Below, piece after piece: positions 44,449-53,209 of a stretch of DNA of 64,000 nt; the stretch's first letter is position 1, and each line of letters starts with the position of its first letter. Origin of the DNA: Streptomyces sp. RKAG290. GTDB taxonomy: Bacteria > Actinomycetota > Actinomycetes > Streptomycetales > Streptomycetaceae. Location: assembly GCF_023701695.1 (NCBI RefSeq), contig NZ_JAJOZC010000001.1:5021894-5085893 (forward strand). Direction: 5' to 3'. Under the pieces are notes generated by a model. That model saw only the letters and a program-made list of their open reading frames with translations. It was not told where the DNA came from and did no database searches. Made by a program: the position numbers and the translations under genes.

Positions 44449-46856
44449 ATGCTCCGACCGGGCATGGTGATCCATGGGGGAATGTTGAAAGGCGAAATAG
44501 CCGGCCGTCCGGAAAGTGTTTCCGCGGATGTCGGCAGCCAAGTGCTGCCGCCGAGAAAGGCGATAGCCGTCACGGCGGCCGCGCTGCTCGGGTTCTTCGT
44601 CATCGACGGCGCCTTCGTCTGGGCCGAGCAGCCGCCGATGTGGGAACGGGCCGCCGCACTCTTCGTCTTTCTCGCGATCATGGCCCTGCAACTCAGCCAC
44701 TCCTTCCCGAGGTTCCTTCCCCGTCTGCACCGATACCGCTACGCGACCTGGGCGTTGCAGGCGCTGCTGACCTACGTCCCCATGCTGCTGGTCGGGGACG
44801 CCTGGGGCGGGATGCAGTCCTTCCTCGGGGCGTCCGCCGTGCTGGTGTTCCCGGCGGTCCTGGGCTGGCCGCTGTTCGGCGCCGTGATGCTCACCTCGCT
44901 GGCGGTGCTCGTGTCCGTGGGGGACGACGCCGTCACGGTGCTCTACAACACCCTCGACGGGGTCCTGATCGCGCTGATCATCGTCGGGCTCTCCCGGATG
45001 TCCGACATGATCGTCAAGCTGCACCGCTCGCGCGAGGAACTGTCCCGGCTGGCCGTCGCCGGTGAACGGCTGCGCTTCGCCCGGGACCTGCACGATGTGA
45101 TCGGGTTCAGCCTTTCCGAGGTCTCCCTCAAGTGCGAACTCGCCTACCGGCTGCTGATGGACAGTCCCGCCAAGGCACACGACGAACTCACCGAAGTGCT
45201 GAAGACGTCCCGCAGGGCCCTCGCCGACGTACGGTCGGTCAGCCGCGGATACCGGGAGATGTCACTGTCCGGCGAGGCGAACGCGGCGGTCTCGATGCTC
45301 TCCGCCGCGGGCGTGCGCACCCAGCTCGAACTCGGCGACGGCGAACTGCCCTGCGTGGTCGACACCGTCCTGGCCACCGTGCTGCGCGAGGGCCTGACGA
45401 ACATGCTGCGGCACAGCAAGGCCGAGCAGTGCGAGATCCGGGCCTGGCGCCGGGACGGCCACTGCGTCCTGACCCTCGCCAACGACGGGGTGGGACGCCC
45501 GCGGCCGCCCAAGGCCGCCGAGGGCGGCTGCCTCGCCGCGCTCGTCGAACGCGTCGACGAGCTCGGCGGCACCCTCACCCATGGCCCCGACGGGCAGGGC
45601 TGGTTCCGCCTCGAAGCCGTCCTCCCGCTGCCCGACCGGGGCGAGCGGGAGGAGGCGACGAGCCCCTCGTCCGCGCCCGGCGCTGAGGACGCCGAGGGGG
45701 CGGTGGCACCTCCCGGCGGGCTCGGGCACCGGGACCTGGTGCCCCGGGTGGCCACCGCCATCACGTTCGCGGTGCTGGTGGGCTACTTCCTGGCGTACTC
45801 CGTCATCGCCATGTCCTACCCGCTGCCCTCGGCAAGGCGGTGGTGATCGAACTCTGCATGACCGCCACCCTGGTGCTTCAGCTTGTCGTGTCCTTCTCAT
45901 GGCGGTTCGCCTGGTCGGCCCGCCGTCCGTGGCTGCCGCGCTTCGCCGCACCGGCGGCGATGCTGCTCCTGCAATGCGCCCCCTGGCCCTTCCTGGGCTC
46001 GTCCTACCTGGGCCTGCCCGGGTTCGTGGCCGGCACGGCGCTCCTCGTGCTGCCGACAGCCGCGGCCTGGCCGGTGATCGCGGCGGTCACCGTCGCCGGT
46101 GACGTGGCCTTCCACGCCGCCGACGGCTCCGGGGTGGACCTCATCTACGAGACGGCGTACACGCTCATCTGCGGTCTGGTGGTCTTCGGCCTCTCCCGCA
46201 TGGCCAGGCTCGCCTCCGAACTCCACTGGTCCCGCGCCGAGATCGCCCGCCTCGCGGTGATCACCGAACGCCTCCGCTTCGCCCGCGACCTGCACGACCT
46301 GCTCGGTTTCAGCCTCTCCGCGATCACCCTCAAGTGCGAGCTGGTGCGCCGTCTCGCGCAGACCAGGCCGGTGCAGGCGCAGGAGGAGCTGACCGAGGTG
46401 CTCCAGATCTGCCGCCGGGCACTGGCCGATGTCCGCACGGTGGCGGACGGGCGGCAGCGGATGAGCCTCACCGCGGAGGCGGAGCATGCCACGGCGATGC
46501 TCGTCGGGGTCGGCATCCAGGCCAGTATCCGGCTGGACTGCGGTGACCTGCCGGACGACGTCGACACGGTGCTCGCCACCATGCTCAGGGAGGGCCTGAC
46601 GAACATGCTCAGGCACAGCAGGGCGGAGCACTGCCGGATCACCGCCGACCGGGCGGGCGACGGGGTGCGGCTGTCGCTCGTGAACGACGGGGCCGACGGC
46701 ATCGACAACCCCGCGCTCGGGATCCAGTTCGGCGGCGGCAGCGGTATCGGGAACCTGGCCACGCGGATCGAGGCGGTGAACGGCCGGCTGTCGGCGGGCC
46801 CGCGGGCCGACGGCTGGTTCGAGCTCAAGGCCGAGGTGGAACTGCTCGCCGTCTGA
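44449..46856 (+). CDS. Tandem double sensor histidine kinase (NarL/DesK class), frameshifted
   Basis: Two kinase modules, each with membrane segments, HisKA_3 and HATPase_c. Module 1 has RFARDLHDVIGFSLS and LREGLTNMLRHS; module 2 has RFARDLHDLLGFSLS and LREGLTNMLRHS. Both phospho-accepting His residues are intact. The frame breaks near 45826-45832 in the middle of module 2's first transmembrane pair; one restored base yields a continuous ~800-residue protein that repeats module 1's layout. The start is unclear: ATG 44449 has no site, whereas ATG 44432 has GGAG and becomes in frame if a G is restored at 44444-44447. Partner regulator is at 46909. Split genes cannot be fully excluded. Confidence 0.78.
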
Positions 46857-46908
46857 GGCGTGCGGCCGCTGCCTCGCGGAGCCGCCCGTGCGGCGGCGAG
46901 GGCGGTGC

Positions 46909-47523
46909 TCAGACCGAGTGCAGCCACCCCGCGTCACGAGCGATCCGGATGGCATCGACCCGGTTGCGCGCATGGAGCTTGGTGACCGCCGAGGTCAGGT
47001 AGTTGCGCACGGTGCCCGACGAGAGGTGCAGCCGGGAGGCGATCTGCCCGGCCTCCATCCCTTCCGAGGCCAGTTGCAGCACCTCCTGCTCACGGTCGGT
47101 GAGGGGGGAGGGGCCGGAGTCGAGCGTGGCCAGAGCCAGTTGCGGGTCGATCACCCGCTGGCCCGCGGCGACCTGGCGGATCGCCGTGCAGAGACTGTCC
47201 GGATCCGAATCCTTCGGCAGGAATCCCGAGACATGGGCGGCGAGCGCCCGTCTGAGGTTCCCGGGTCTCCCGAGGCTGGTGAGAATCAGGGTGCGGCACT
47301 CGGGCACCAGGGTGTGCAATCCGGCCGCTGCGGTGATGCCGTCGGTTCCGGGCAGGTCGATATCGAGGACAGCGACATCCGGCCGCATGGCTATCGCGGT
47401 CGGCACGATATCCGTCCCTGACGACAGCTCCGCCACCACCTCCAGGTCCGGCTCCAACTCAATGAGCGATACCAGCGCTTTGCGCAGCATATGCATGTCT
47501 TCAGCAATCAGAACTCGTACCAT
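46909..47523 (-). CDS. NarL/FixJ-family response regulator
   Basis: 204 residues. Receiver domain (1-120) has AEDMHM, the phospho-acceptor Asp in AVLDIDLPG (~54) and the Lys in FLPKDS. LuxR-type HTH at the C terminus: LTDREQEVLQLASEGMEAGQIA and LHLSSGTVRNYLTSAVTKL (residues ~138-190). Convergent with the double kinase, 52 bases apart, and very likely its cognate regulator. The promoter lies in the 268-base gap to the next rightward genes. The start at ATG 47523 reads MVRVLIAED. Confidence 0.92.
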   Translation of the reverse strand: MVRVLIAEDMHMLRKALVSLIELEPDLEVVAELSSGTDIVPTAIAMRPDVAVLDIDLPGTDGITAAAGLHTLVPECRTLILTSLGRPGNLRRALAAHVSGFLPKDSDPDSLCTAIRQVAAGQRVIDPQLALATLDSGPSPLTDREQEVLQLASEGMEAGQIASRLHLSSGTVRNYLTSAVTKLHARNRVDAIRIARDAGWLHSV

Positions 47524-47593
47524 GGTGCCCCCCGTTGTGCCGGATCATGGGTCGTTCGCCTAGCGATTATGCAACAGGCCGTGCCCGTTTCGC

Positions 47594-47665
47594 TGGCTGA
47601 GACCCATCGGGATCAGTCTGGTTCAGGGCTGGTACAACCATTTCCCATTCCATGGGTTTCAGCCA
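47594..47665. repeat. Long imperfect inverted repeat in the regulator/FAAL divergent gap
   Basis: Arms TGGCTGAGACCCAT (47594-47607) and ATGGGTTTCAGCCA (47652-47665) are reverse complements with one mismatch and a 44-base spacer. It sits 71 bases before the response-regulator start and 90 bases before the first rightward codon, a natural place for an operator. Confidence 0.5.
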
Positions 47666-47754
47666 GAAGTCGAGCGGGACTTGAGTGGTCGCTCCCATCA
47701 TCCCTCCACCCAGGCGCCGACCGGCGGCAGGAGCGAAGGGAAGGTGACGTGACC

Positions 47755-47790
47755 ATGAACGGACACCGCAGCTCGGAAGGTGTTCTCTGA
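47755..47790 (+). CDS. Possible 11-codon leader ORF
   Basis: ATG 47755 has GGAAGGTGA upstream, a better site than that of the next gene. It encodes 11 residues (MNGHRSSEGVL) and ends one base before the ATG of the small protein gene, so ribosomes could re-initiate there. It cannot be explained by a single missing base, unlike other breaks in the window. Confidence 0.35.
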   Translation: MNGHRSSEGVL

Positions 47791-47791
47791 C

Positions 47792-48151
47792 ATGGCCGGC
47801 CGGGAGGAACCGGGCCGGCGGGAAGCGCGTCGCCCGGGTGACCGCATCCCCGCGCGCACCGGCGGGAGCGCCGCGAAGGACAAGTTGCGCCGCATTCTGG
47901 GCCGTTGCCTGCGGCCGGTGGGCCTGGCCCTCATGGTGCACGGCGGCGTCGACATGTATCTGACCGCGGCCGACGGGGGGCGGGCGCGGCTGCACTCGGT
48001 CGACAACGGGTTCCGCCTGATGCTGCGCACCGACGCGGACGGCCCGCCGCCGGGCCACCCCGAACGGCTGCGTCCCGATGTCCCGCTCAGCGGTCAGGAG
48101 CGGCTGCTTCTGCAGGACCTGCTGAACGGGGAGTCCGGGCGCAGAAGATGA
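47792..48151 (+). CDS. Hypothetical protein, 119 aa
   Basis: Unrecognised basic protein. The N-terminal 35 residues are Arg/Pro/Gly-rich and probably unstructured. A compact stretch, LRRILGRCLRPVGLALMVHGGVDMYL (residues ~33-57, cited here in part as LRPVGLALMVHGGVD), could form a helix and strand. A short charged tail ends GESGRRR. It precedes the FAAL gene by 101 bases in the same direction, so it may be the first protein of the FAAL/ACAD/PPTase operon. No domain or signal peptide is evident. Confidence 0.55.
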   Translation: MAGREEPGRREARRPGDRIPARTGGSAAKDKLRRILGRCLRPVGLALMVHGGVDMYLTAADGGRARLHSVDNGFRLMLRTDADGPPPGHPERLRPDVPLSGQERLLLQDLLNGESGRRR

Positions 48152-48252
48152 GCGGCCCCGACGCCGCAGCACAGTTGATCTTCAAGTCCCCGTCCAGTGC
48201 CGGCGCGGAGAGTAGGAGGACCCCACATCCGTCCGAGTACCAGGAGCAGAGG

Positions 48253-49966
48253 ATGACTTCAGCGAGGAGCTTCACGCATGCGCTGGCGGCCCGGTTCGCC
48301 GCCGGCGCCGCGGACACCGCCCTGCTCTGCCCGGACGGCGAAGGAGGCGCCGCGGCCCGTACGTACGCCGAACTCGACACACGGGCCGGGGCCGTCGCGG
48401 CCGAACTGCGGCGCCGCGGCAGGGCGGGCGAGCCCGTACTGGTCTCGATGGACGGTGGCCCGCACACCGTCGCCGCACTGCTCGGCTGTCTGTACGCCGG
48501 CGCGGTCGCCGTGCCCGTGCCGCCGCCCGACCTCTCCCGTGCGGCGGCCGAACGTACGGCGGCCATCGCCGCCGAGACCGATGCCACCGTGGCGCTCACC
48601 GAGTCGGCCCACGCCCCCGAGCTGTCGCGGCGCCTCGCCGCCGCCGGGCACTCGTCGGTGGTCTGCCTGGCCGTCGACCGGCTGCCCGGACGCGGCGGCG
48701 GCTGGCAGCCGCCGGAACGCTCGGGCGCCGACACCGCGCTCATCCAGTACACGTCGGGGACCACCGCCGGACCGCGCGGTGTCCTGGTCACCCACACCAA
48801 CCTCATGGCCACCATGGAGAGTCTGCGCAGCGCACTCGGCACCGACCGGACCTCACGGATCGGCGGCTGGCTGCCCCTCCATCACGACCTCGGCCTGATC
48901 GGGCAGTTGCTGCATCCGCTCTGGCTCGGCGCCACTGCCGTACTGATGCCCCAGCGGCTGTTCTCGACCGCCCCGCTGAGCTGGCTGCGCGAAGTGTCCA
49001 GGCACGGTGTCACCGTCACCGCCGCCCCGACTCCGCCTACGCCCGCTGCCTCGCCGATGTCACCCCCGACGCTCTCGCGGATCTCGACCTCAGCGCGCTG
49101 GACGTCGCCGTCAACGCCTCCGAACCGGTGTCCGCCGTGACCCTGGACGCCTTCGCGCGCCGCTTCGCCCCCGCCGGGCTGCGCCCCGGCACGCTCACCA
49201 CGGGCTACGGCCTGGCCGAGGCGACCCTCCTGGTCAGCCTGGGCACCGCGGGGCCCCGGCCCCGGTGACGGTGGCCGCCGACCGGCTGGACCGTGGGGAG
49301 CTCGGCCCGCCCGTGCCGGGGCTCGCGGTCCGCACCTTGGTGGGCTGCGGTCCCGCGAGCGGCGTCACCGTCCGGATCGTCGACCCGGCCACCTCGGCCG
49401 TGCTGCCCGACGGCTCCGTCGGGGAGATCTGGGTGCGCGGCGACGCCGTGGCCGCCGGGTACTGGCGCCGTCCGCTGGAGACCTCGGCCGCCTTCGGGTG
49501 CGCCACGAGCGGCGGCGAACACGGCTTCCTGCGCACCGGGGACCTCGGCGCGCTGAGGAACGGCGAGCTGTACCTCACCGGCCGGATCAAGGACGCCCTG
49601 CTCGTCGACGGCCGCACCCTGCACCCGCAGGAGGCCGAGCGCCAACTCGTCAGATCAGGATCACCGTTCGGCTCGGCGGTCGTCCTCTCGGCCTCCTCGG
49701 CGCAGGAGGAGATCGTCGCGATACAGGAGATCCGGGGTGCCGGCTGGAGCCCGGTCCAGCTCGCCGGCCTCGCCGAGCGGGTCCGCGGCTGCCTGCACCA
49801 GGAGTTCGGCGCGGACCTCGCCGGTGTGGTCCTGGTCCGCCCCGGCACGGTACGGCGCACCACCAGCGGCAAGGTCCGCCGCTCCCTGATGCGCGAGCTC
49901 TACCTGCGCGGCGAACTCCGCCCGTTGTACGCATCGGCGCCGCCGTACGCCGCAGAAGGAGGCTGA
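48253..49966 (+). CDS. Fatty acyl-AMP ligase (FAAL), two frameshifts
   Basis: About 571 residues after repair. Motifs: IQYTSGTTAGPRGV, WLPLHHDLGLIGQLLHPLW (the FAAL hallmark after the P-loop), GYGLAEATL, LRTGDLG and TTSGKVRRS. FAALs make acyl-adenylates for direct transfer to an ACP. The reading frame breaks at CCCC 49025-49028 and again at 49260-49263; one base added at each gives a full-length enzyme. No ACP follows it; the acceptor may be the discrete ACP at 10149 or one outside the window. ATG 48253 has AGGAG. Confidence 0.85.
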
Positions 49967-49970
49967 TGTG

Positions 49971-51704
49971 ATGCCCGCCACCGTCGTCCGGGCCGCCGAG
50001 CCGGACGTGTCCCGGCGCGCCGAGCGGCTCGAGTTCCGCTTCGGCGACCCCTGTGATCCGGCGAACCCGCTCGGCTTCCGCGCCCTGCTCGCCGCGGACG
50101 GGGAGCGTGAACTCCTGCCGGCCGCGGAGGACCTCCTCGACCAGGAGGGTTTCGGGGCGGAGCTGGTGCCGGCCGGGCTCGGCGGGCGGCTCGGCGACGC
50201 GGGCGGGCTCATGCGGATGCTGCGGCCGGTCTTCCGCCGCGACGTGGCCCTCGCCTTCGGCTACGGCATCACCTCACTGTTCGCGGCGGCCCCGGTGTTC
50301 GCCGCCGGATCGCCGCGGCAGCGCGAGACCGTCGCCGGCCTGCTCGCCTCGGGCGGCCGGGCGGCCATCGTGCACCGCTCGCTCGCGCACGGCACCGCGA
50401 TGCTGCGCGGCGAGCTCACCGCCATGGAGTACCCCGGCGGCAGGCTGCTCGACGGCCGCAAGGACGTCGTGATCAACGCCGAGCGTGCTGGTGCGGTCGT
50501 CGCCTACGTACGTACCGACCCGGCACCCGGGTCCCAGTCCCACTCCGTGTTCCTCGTCGAACCGGACCGGATCGCACCGGGCGGCATGCGGGTGCTGCCC
50601 CGCAGGTCCACCACCGGAATGCGCGGCTGCCGCTTCGCCGGGTACGAGTTCGACGCCTGCGAACTGCCGGCCGACGTGCTCGTCGGTGAGTCCGGGGCCG
50701 GAGTGCGGCTCTCGCTGCGCACCTTCCAGCTCAACCGCACCCTCATCACCGGCGCCATGATCGCCTCGGCCGACACCGTGCTGCGCGCCGCCGTCCGGGC
50801 CGCACTCGCGGGAGGAAACCTCGGCAGACGTCAACGAGGCGTGGTCGCCGGGGTGTTCGCCGACCTGCTGGCCTGCGACAGCATGGCCACCACGGTGCTG
50901 CGCGCGCTCTCCCTGCTGCCGGGCGCCGCCCATCTGGCCGCCGCCGACCTCAAGTACCTGGTACCCGAGCTGCTCAGGGACGACCTGGAGGAACTCGCCA
51001 CCGTGCTCGGCGCCGGCGGTTACAGCCGGGAGACCGATCAGGGCATGCTCACCAAGCTGCTCCGCGATCTGCCGGCCGCCGGCCTCGGCCACGCGGGCAC
51101 CGCGGCCTGCCAGGCCGTGGTCATCCCGCAGCTCCCCCTGCTGGCACGGAGCTCCTGGGGCCGGGAGGAGGAGCCGTCCGCCGCGCTGTTCGGCGCCGGC
51201 TCCCCCCTGCCGCACCTGGACATCGGCAGTCTCCAGGTCGCGGGCGGCGGAGACCCGCTGGCCGCCGCCCTCACCGCGTCCGCCGCCCGGCTGGCCGGTT
51301 CGGCCGGCCGGGGGCCCTATGACGACGCGCTCCGTACGATGGCCGCCGCCTTCCTCGCCGACCTGTACGAGGTGCGGGACAGCTGCCGGCTCATCGAGCC
51401 GGGGGACCGGGCAGCGCTGGTGAGCCCGGCCGCCGCGGCGCTCGCGGACCGCCACGCGGTGCTGTCCGCCGTGGGCGCGGCCCTCGGCATGTGGGAGAGC
51501 CACCGGCACGCGGACACCTTCCTCGCCGACCCGGCCTGGCTGGTGCTCGCTCTGCACCGGCACGGACGCCGCCTCGGCCTCCGCTTTCCCGCGCTGCCAC
51601 CGGACTGCGTCGACCGGGTCGCCGCGGAACTGCTCGCGCGGTTCCGGGCCGGCCGCAGTTTCGATCTTCACGACGTCGCTCTGGCGGAAGCAGGTACGAC
51701 ATGA
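49971..51704 (+). CDS. Acyl-CoA dehydrogenase family protein
   Basis: 577-residue flavoprotein of the ACAD fold. The middle domain has GCRFAGYEFDACELPADVLVGESGAG and LRTFQLNRTLITGAMIASAD, typical of ACADs, and helices follow to the end. It is longer than housekeeping ACADs (about 400). FAAL-ACAD pairs desaturate or process acyl-ACP in several actinobacterial lipid-tail pathways. Start ATG 49971 (AAGGAGG, 8 bases) is preferred to GTG 49968. It overlaps the PPTase start by four bases (ATGA). Confidence 0.82.
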   Translation: MPATVVRAAEPDVSRRAERLEFRFGDPCDPANPLGFRALLAADGERELLPAAEDLLDQEGFGAELVPAGLGGRLGDAGGLMRMLRPVFRRDVALAFGYGITSLFAAAPVFAAGSPRQRETVAGLLASGGRAAIVHRSLAHGTAMLRGELTAMEYPGGRLLDGRKDVVINAERAGAVVAYVRTDPAPGSQSHSVFLVEPDRIAPGGMRVLPRRSTTGMRGCRFAGYEFDACELPADVLVGESGAGVRLSLRTFQLNRTLITGAMIASADTVLRAAVRAALAGGNLGRRQRGVVAGVFADLLACDSMATTVLRALSLLPGAAHLAAADLKYLVPELLRDDLEELATVLGAGGYSRETDQGMLTKLLRDLPAAGLGHAGTAACQAVVIPQLPLLARSSWGREEEPSAALFGAGSPLPHLDIGSLQVAGGGDPLAAALTASAARLAGSAGRGPYDDALRTMAAAFLADLYEVRDSCRLIEPGDRAALVSPAAAALADRHAVLSAVGAALGMWESHRHADTFLADPAWLVLALHRHGRRLGLRFPALPPDCVDRVAAELLARFRAGRSFDLHDVALAEAGTT

Positions 51705-52537
51705 GGGCGCCCAGCAGGCCGGTCATCGCGGAGCCCCTGCTGATGCCGGGACCGGAGAGCCACTGGAGCCGGGTGCGGCAGTCCATGGCATGGCACGGCC
51801 ATGTCGTGGTGTACGCGAACCGGTGCGACTGGCTGCCCGCGACCCTCGCGGACCCCCAGCTGCGCCCGCTGCTCGGGGCCACCGACTGGCAGCGGCTCAA
51901 CACCCTCCAGGACGCCGAGGCCCGCGGCCGGTTCGCGGCCTCCCGGCTGCTGGTCAAATACACCGCGGGCGCGGCCCTGCAGACGCCGCCGGAGACGGTG
52001 GAGCTGGCGTCCAAGGCCGGCGGCCGGCCCTTCCTGCGCGGCTGCGACCAGATCGAGGTCAGCCTCAGTCACACGCGTGACCTGCTGGTGGTCGGCCTCA
52101 ACCGGCGCGGGCGGGTCGGCGTGGACACCGAGCTCGCGGACCGCCGGATCGAGTACTCGGCGGTTCAGCGCCATCTGTGCACCCCGGCCGAGCGCCGCTG
52201 GCTCGCCGCCCTCGACCCGCAGGAGCAGCAGCGCGGGCTGGTGCGCACCTGGACGCTGAAGGAGGCGTACACCAAGGCGCTCGGCCAGGGCATGCGGATG
52301 GGCTTCAACCAGTTCGGCTTCGATCCGCAGGCCACCGCCCTGCTCACCCCGCAGGGCGAGCCCGCCTCGCACGGCGAGTGGGCGTTCTCCACCTTCGAGC
52401 TGGACGGCGGCTACCTGGTCGGTGTCGCCTGTCAGGACAACGGGCTCACGGAGGAGGGCGACACGGCGGTCTCCACCATGCTCGACGAGGGCTTCCTGGG
52501 CGATGTCGTCGACCTGGTGGGCCGCGGCCGGCGCTGA
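51701..52537 (+). CDS. 4'-phosphopantetheinyl transferase (Sfp type)
   Basis: 278-residue PPTase that converts apo-carrier proteins to holo form. Two motifs are visible: VGVDTEL (Mg-binding, near residue 138) and WTLKEAYTKALG (about 190). Earlier, QIEVSLSHT is the usual SLSH sequence. The Sfp-type has broad range, so it may serve the PKS ACP, the discrete ACP and the NRPS thiolation domain. Last gene of the FAAL operon and the last of the cluster before core genes. Confidence 0.92.
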   Translation: MRAPSRPVIAEPLLMPGPESHWSRVRQSMAWHGHVVVYANRCDWLPATLADPQLRPLLGATDWQRLNTLQDAEARGRFAASRLLVKYTAGAALQTPPETVELASKAGGRPFLRGCDQIEVSLSHTRDLLVVGLNRRGRVGVDTELADRRIEYSAVQRHLCTPAERRWLAALDPQEQQRGLVRTWTLKEAYTKALGQGMRMGFNQFGFDPQATALLTPQGEPASHGEWAFSTFELDGGYLVGVACQDNGLTEEGDTAVSTMLDEGFLGDVVDLVGRGRR

Positions 52538-52561
52538 GCGCAGGTCCGGCGGCGCGCAGCA

Positions 52562-52607
52562 CGAAGGCCCCGTCACCGTCCTGGGGAGGACGGCGACGGG
52601 GCCTTCG
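52562..52607. terminator. Terminator at the cluster/core boundary
   Basis: A 13-bp outer stem (52562-52574 with 52595-52607) has a nested inner stem within it, 24 bases after the PPTase stop. Confidence 0.85.
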
Positions 52608-52729
52608 CGTGACTTCTGGTTGCGCCGCACCCGCGTGGCGAACGCAGGTTCGGTGTGCGGCGCGGGGTGCCGGTCAGGAGCGGGAGAGAGGGCCCGCTGT
52701 GTCCGTTCCGGCGATCACATCGGGAGTGC

Positions 52730-52996
52730 TCAGCCCTGGAGGGTGGCAACCTTGGTGGCCAGCGCCGACTTCTTGTTGGCGGCGGCGTTCTTGTGGATGA
52801 CACCCTTCGAGACAGCCTTGTCGAGCGCACGGGAGGCGTCGCGAACGGCCACGTTGGCCTTCTCGGCGTCACCCGCAACGACGGCCTCGCGGGCCTTGCG
52901 GATTGCGGTCTTGAGCGACGACTTGACGGCCTTGTTGCGCAGGCGCGCCTTCTCGTTCGTCTTGTTCCGCTTGATCTGGGACTTGATGTTCGCCAC
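52730..52996 (-). CDS. rpsT: 30S ribosomal protein S20
   Basis: 88-residue basic protein: MANIKSQIKRNKTNEKARLRN start (cited in part: MANIKSQIKRNKTNE), helix-rich, Lys/Ala-rich end NAAANKKSALATKV. This is the normal length and sequence for actinobacterial S20. It is divergent from lepA, as in other Streptomyces. It marks the right flank of the cluster. Confidence 0.97.
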   Translation of the reverse strand: MANIKSQIKRNKTNEKARLRNKAVKSSLKTAIRKAREAVVAGDAEKANVAVRDASRALDKAVSKGVIHKNAAANKKSALATKVATLQG

Positions 52997-53209
52997 GAAA
53001 GAGCCTTTTCAGGTTCGTTGGATCTTCGATGTGCGCCTCACGGCCCGAGGGCAAGGAGGCACAGCTGTCCACGGTACCAGCCGCGCTCCGACCGGCCCAA
53101 ACCGGTCCCCGCTCCGCAGGCGTGGGACGATGGGAGCTACGTACAGATCCGACCGACCCGACATCGACCCGAGACACGGCGTTCGGCGTCTCAAGAATCA
53201 GGACCCTGC

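Noticed and set aside
44449..46856. Two separate histidine kinase genes with a 7-base overlap
   Set aside because: The break falls within a transmembrane pair that is complete in module 1, and the same kind of one-base loss occurs in many genes here. I keep a single gene but note that it is not proven.
52611..52729. A small RNA or gene between the PPTase terminator and rpsT
   Set aside because: No open frame with a ribosome site and no clear structure was found in this stretch.
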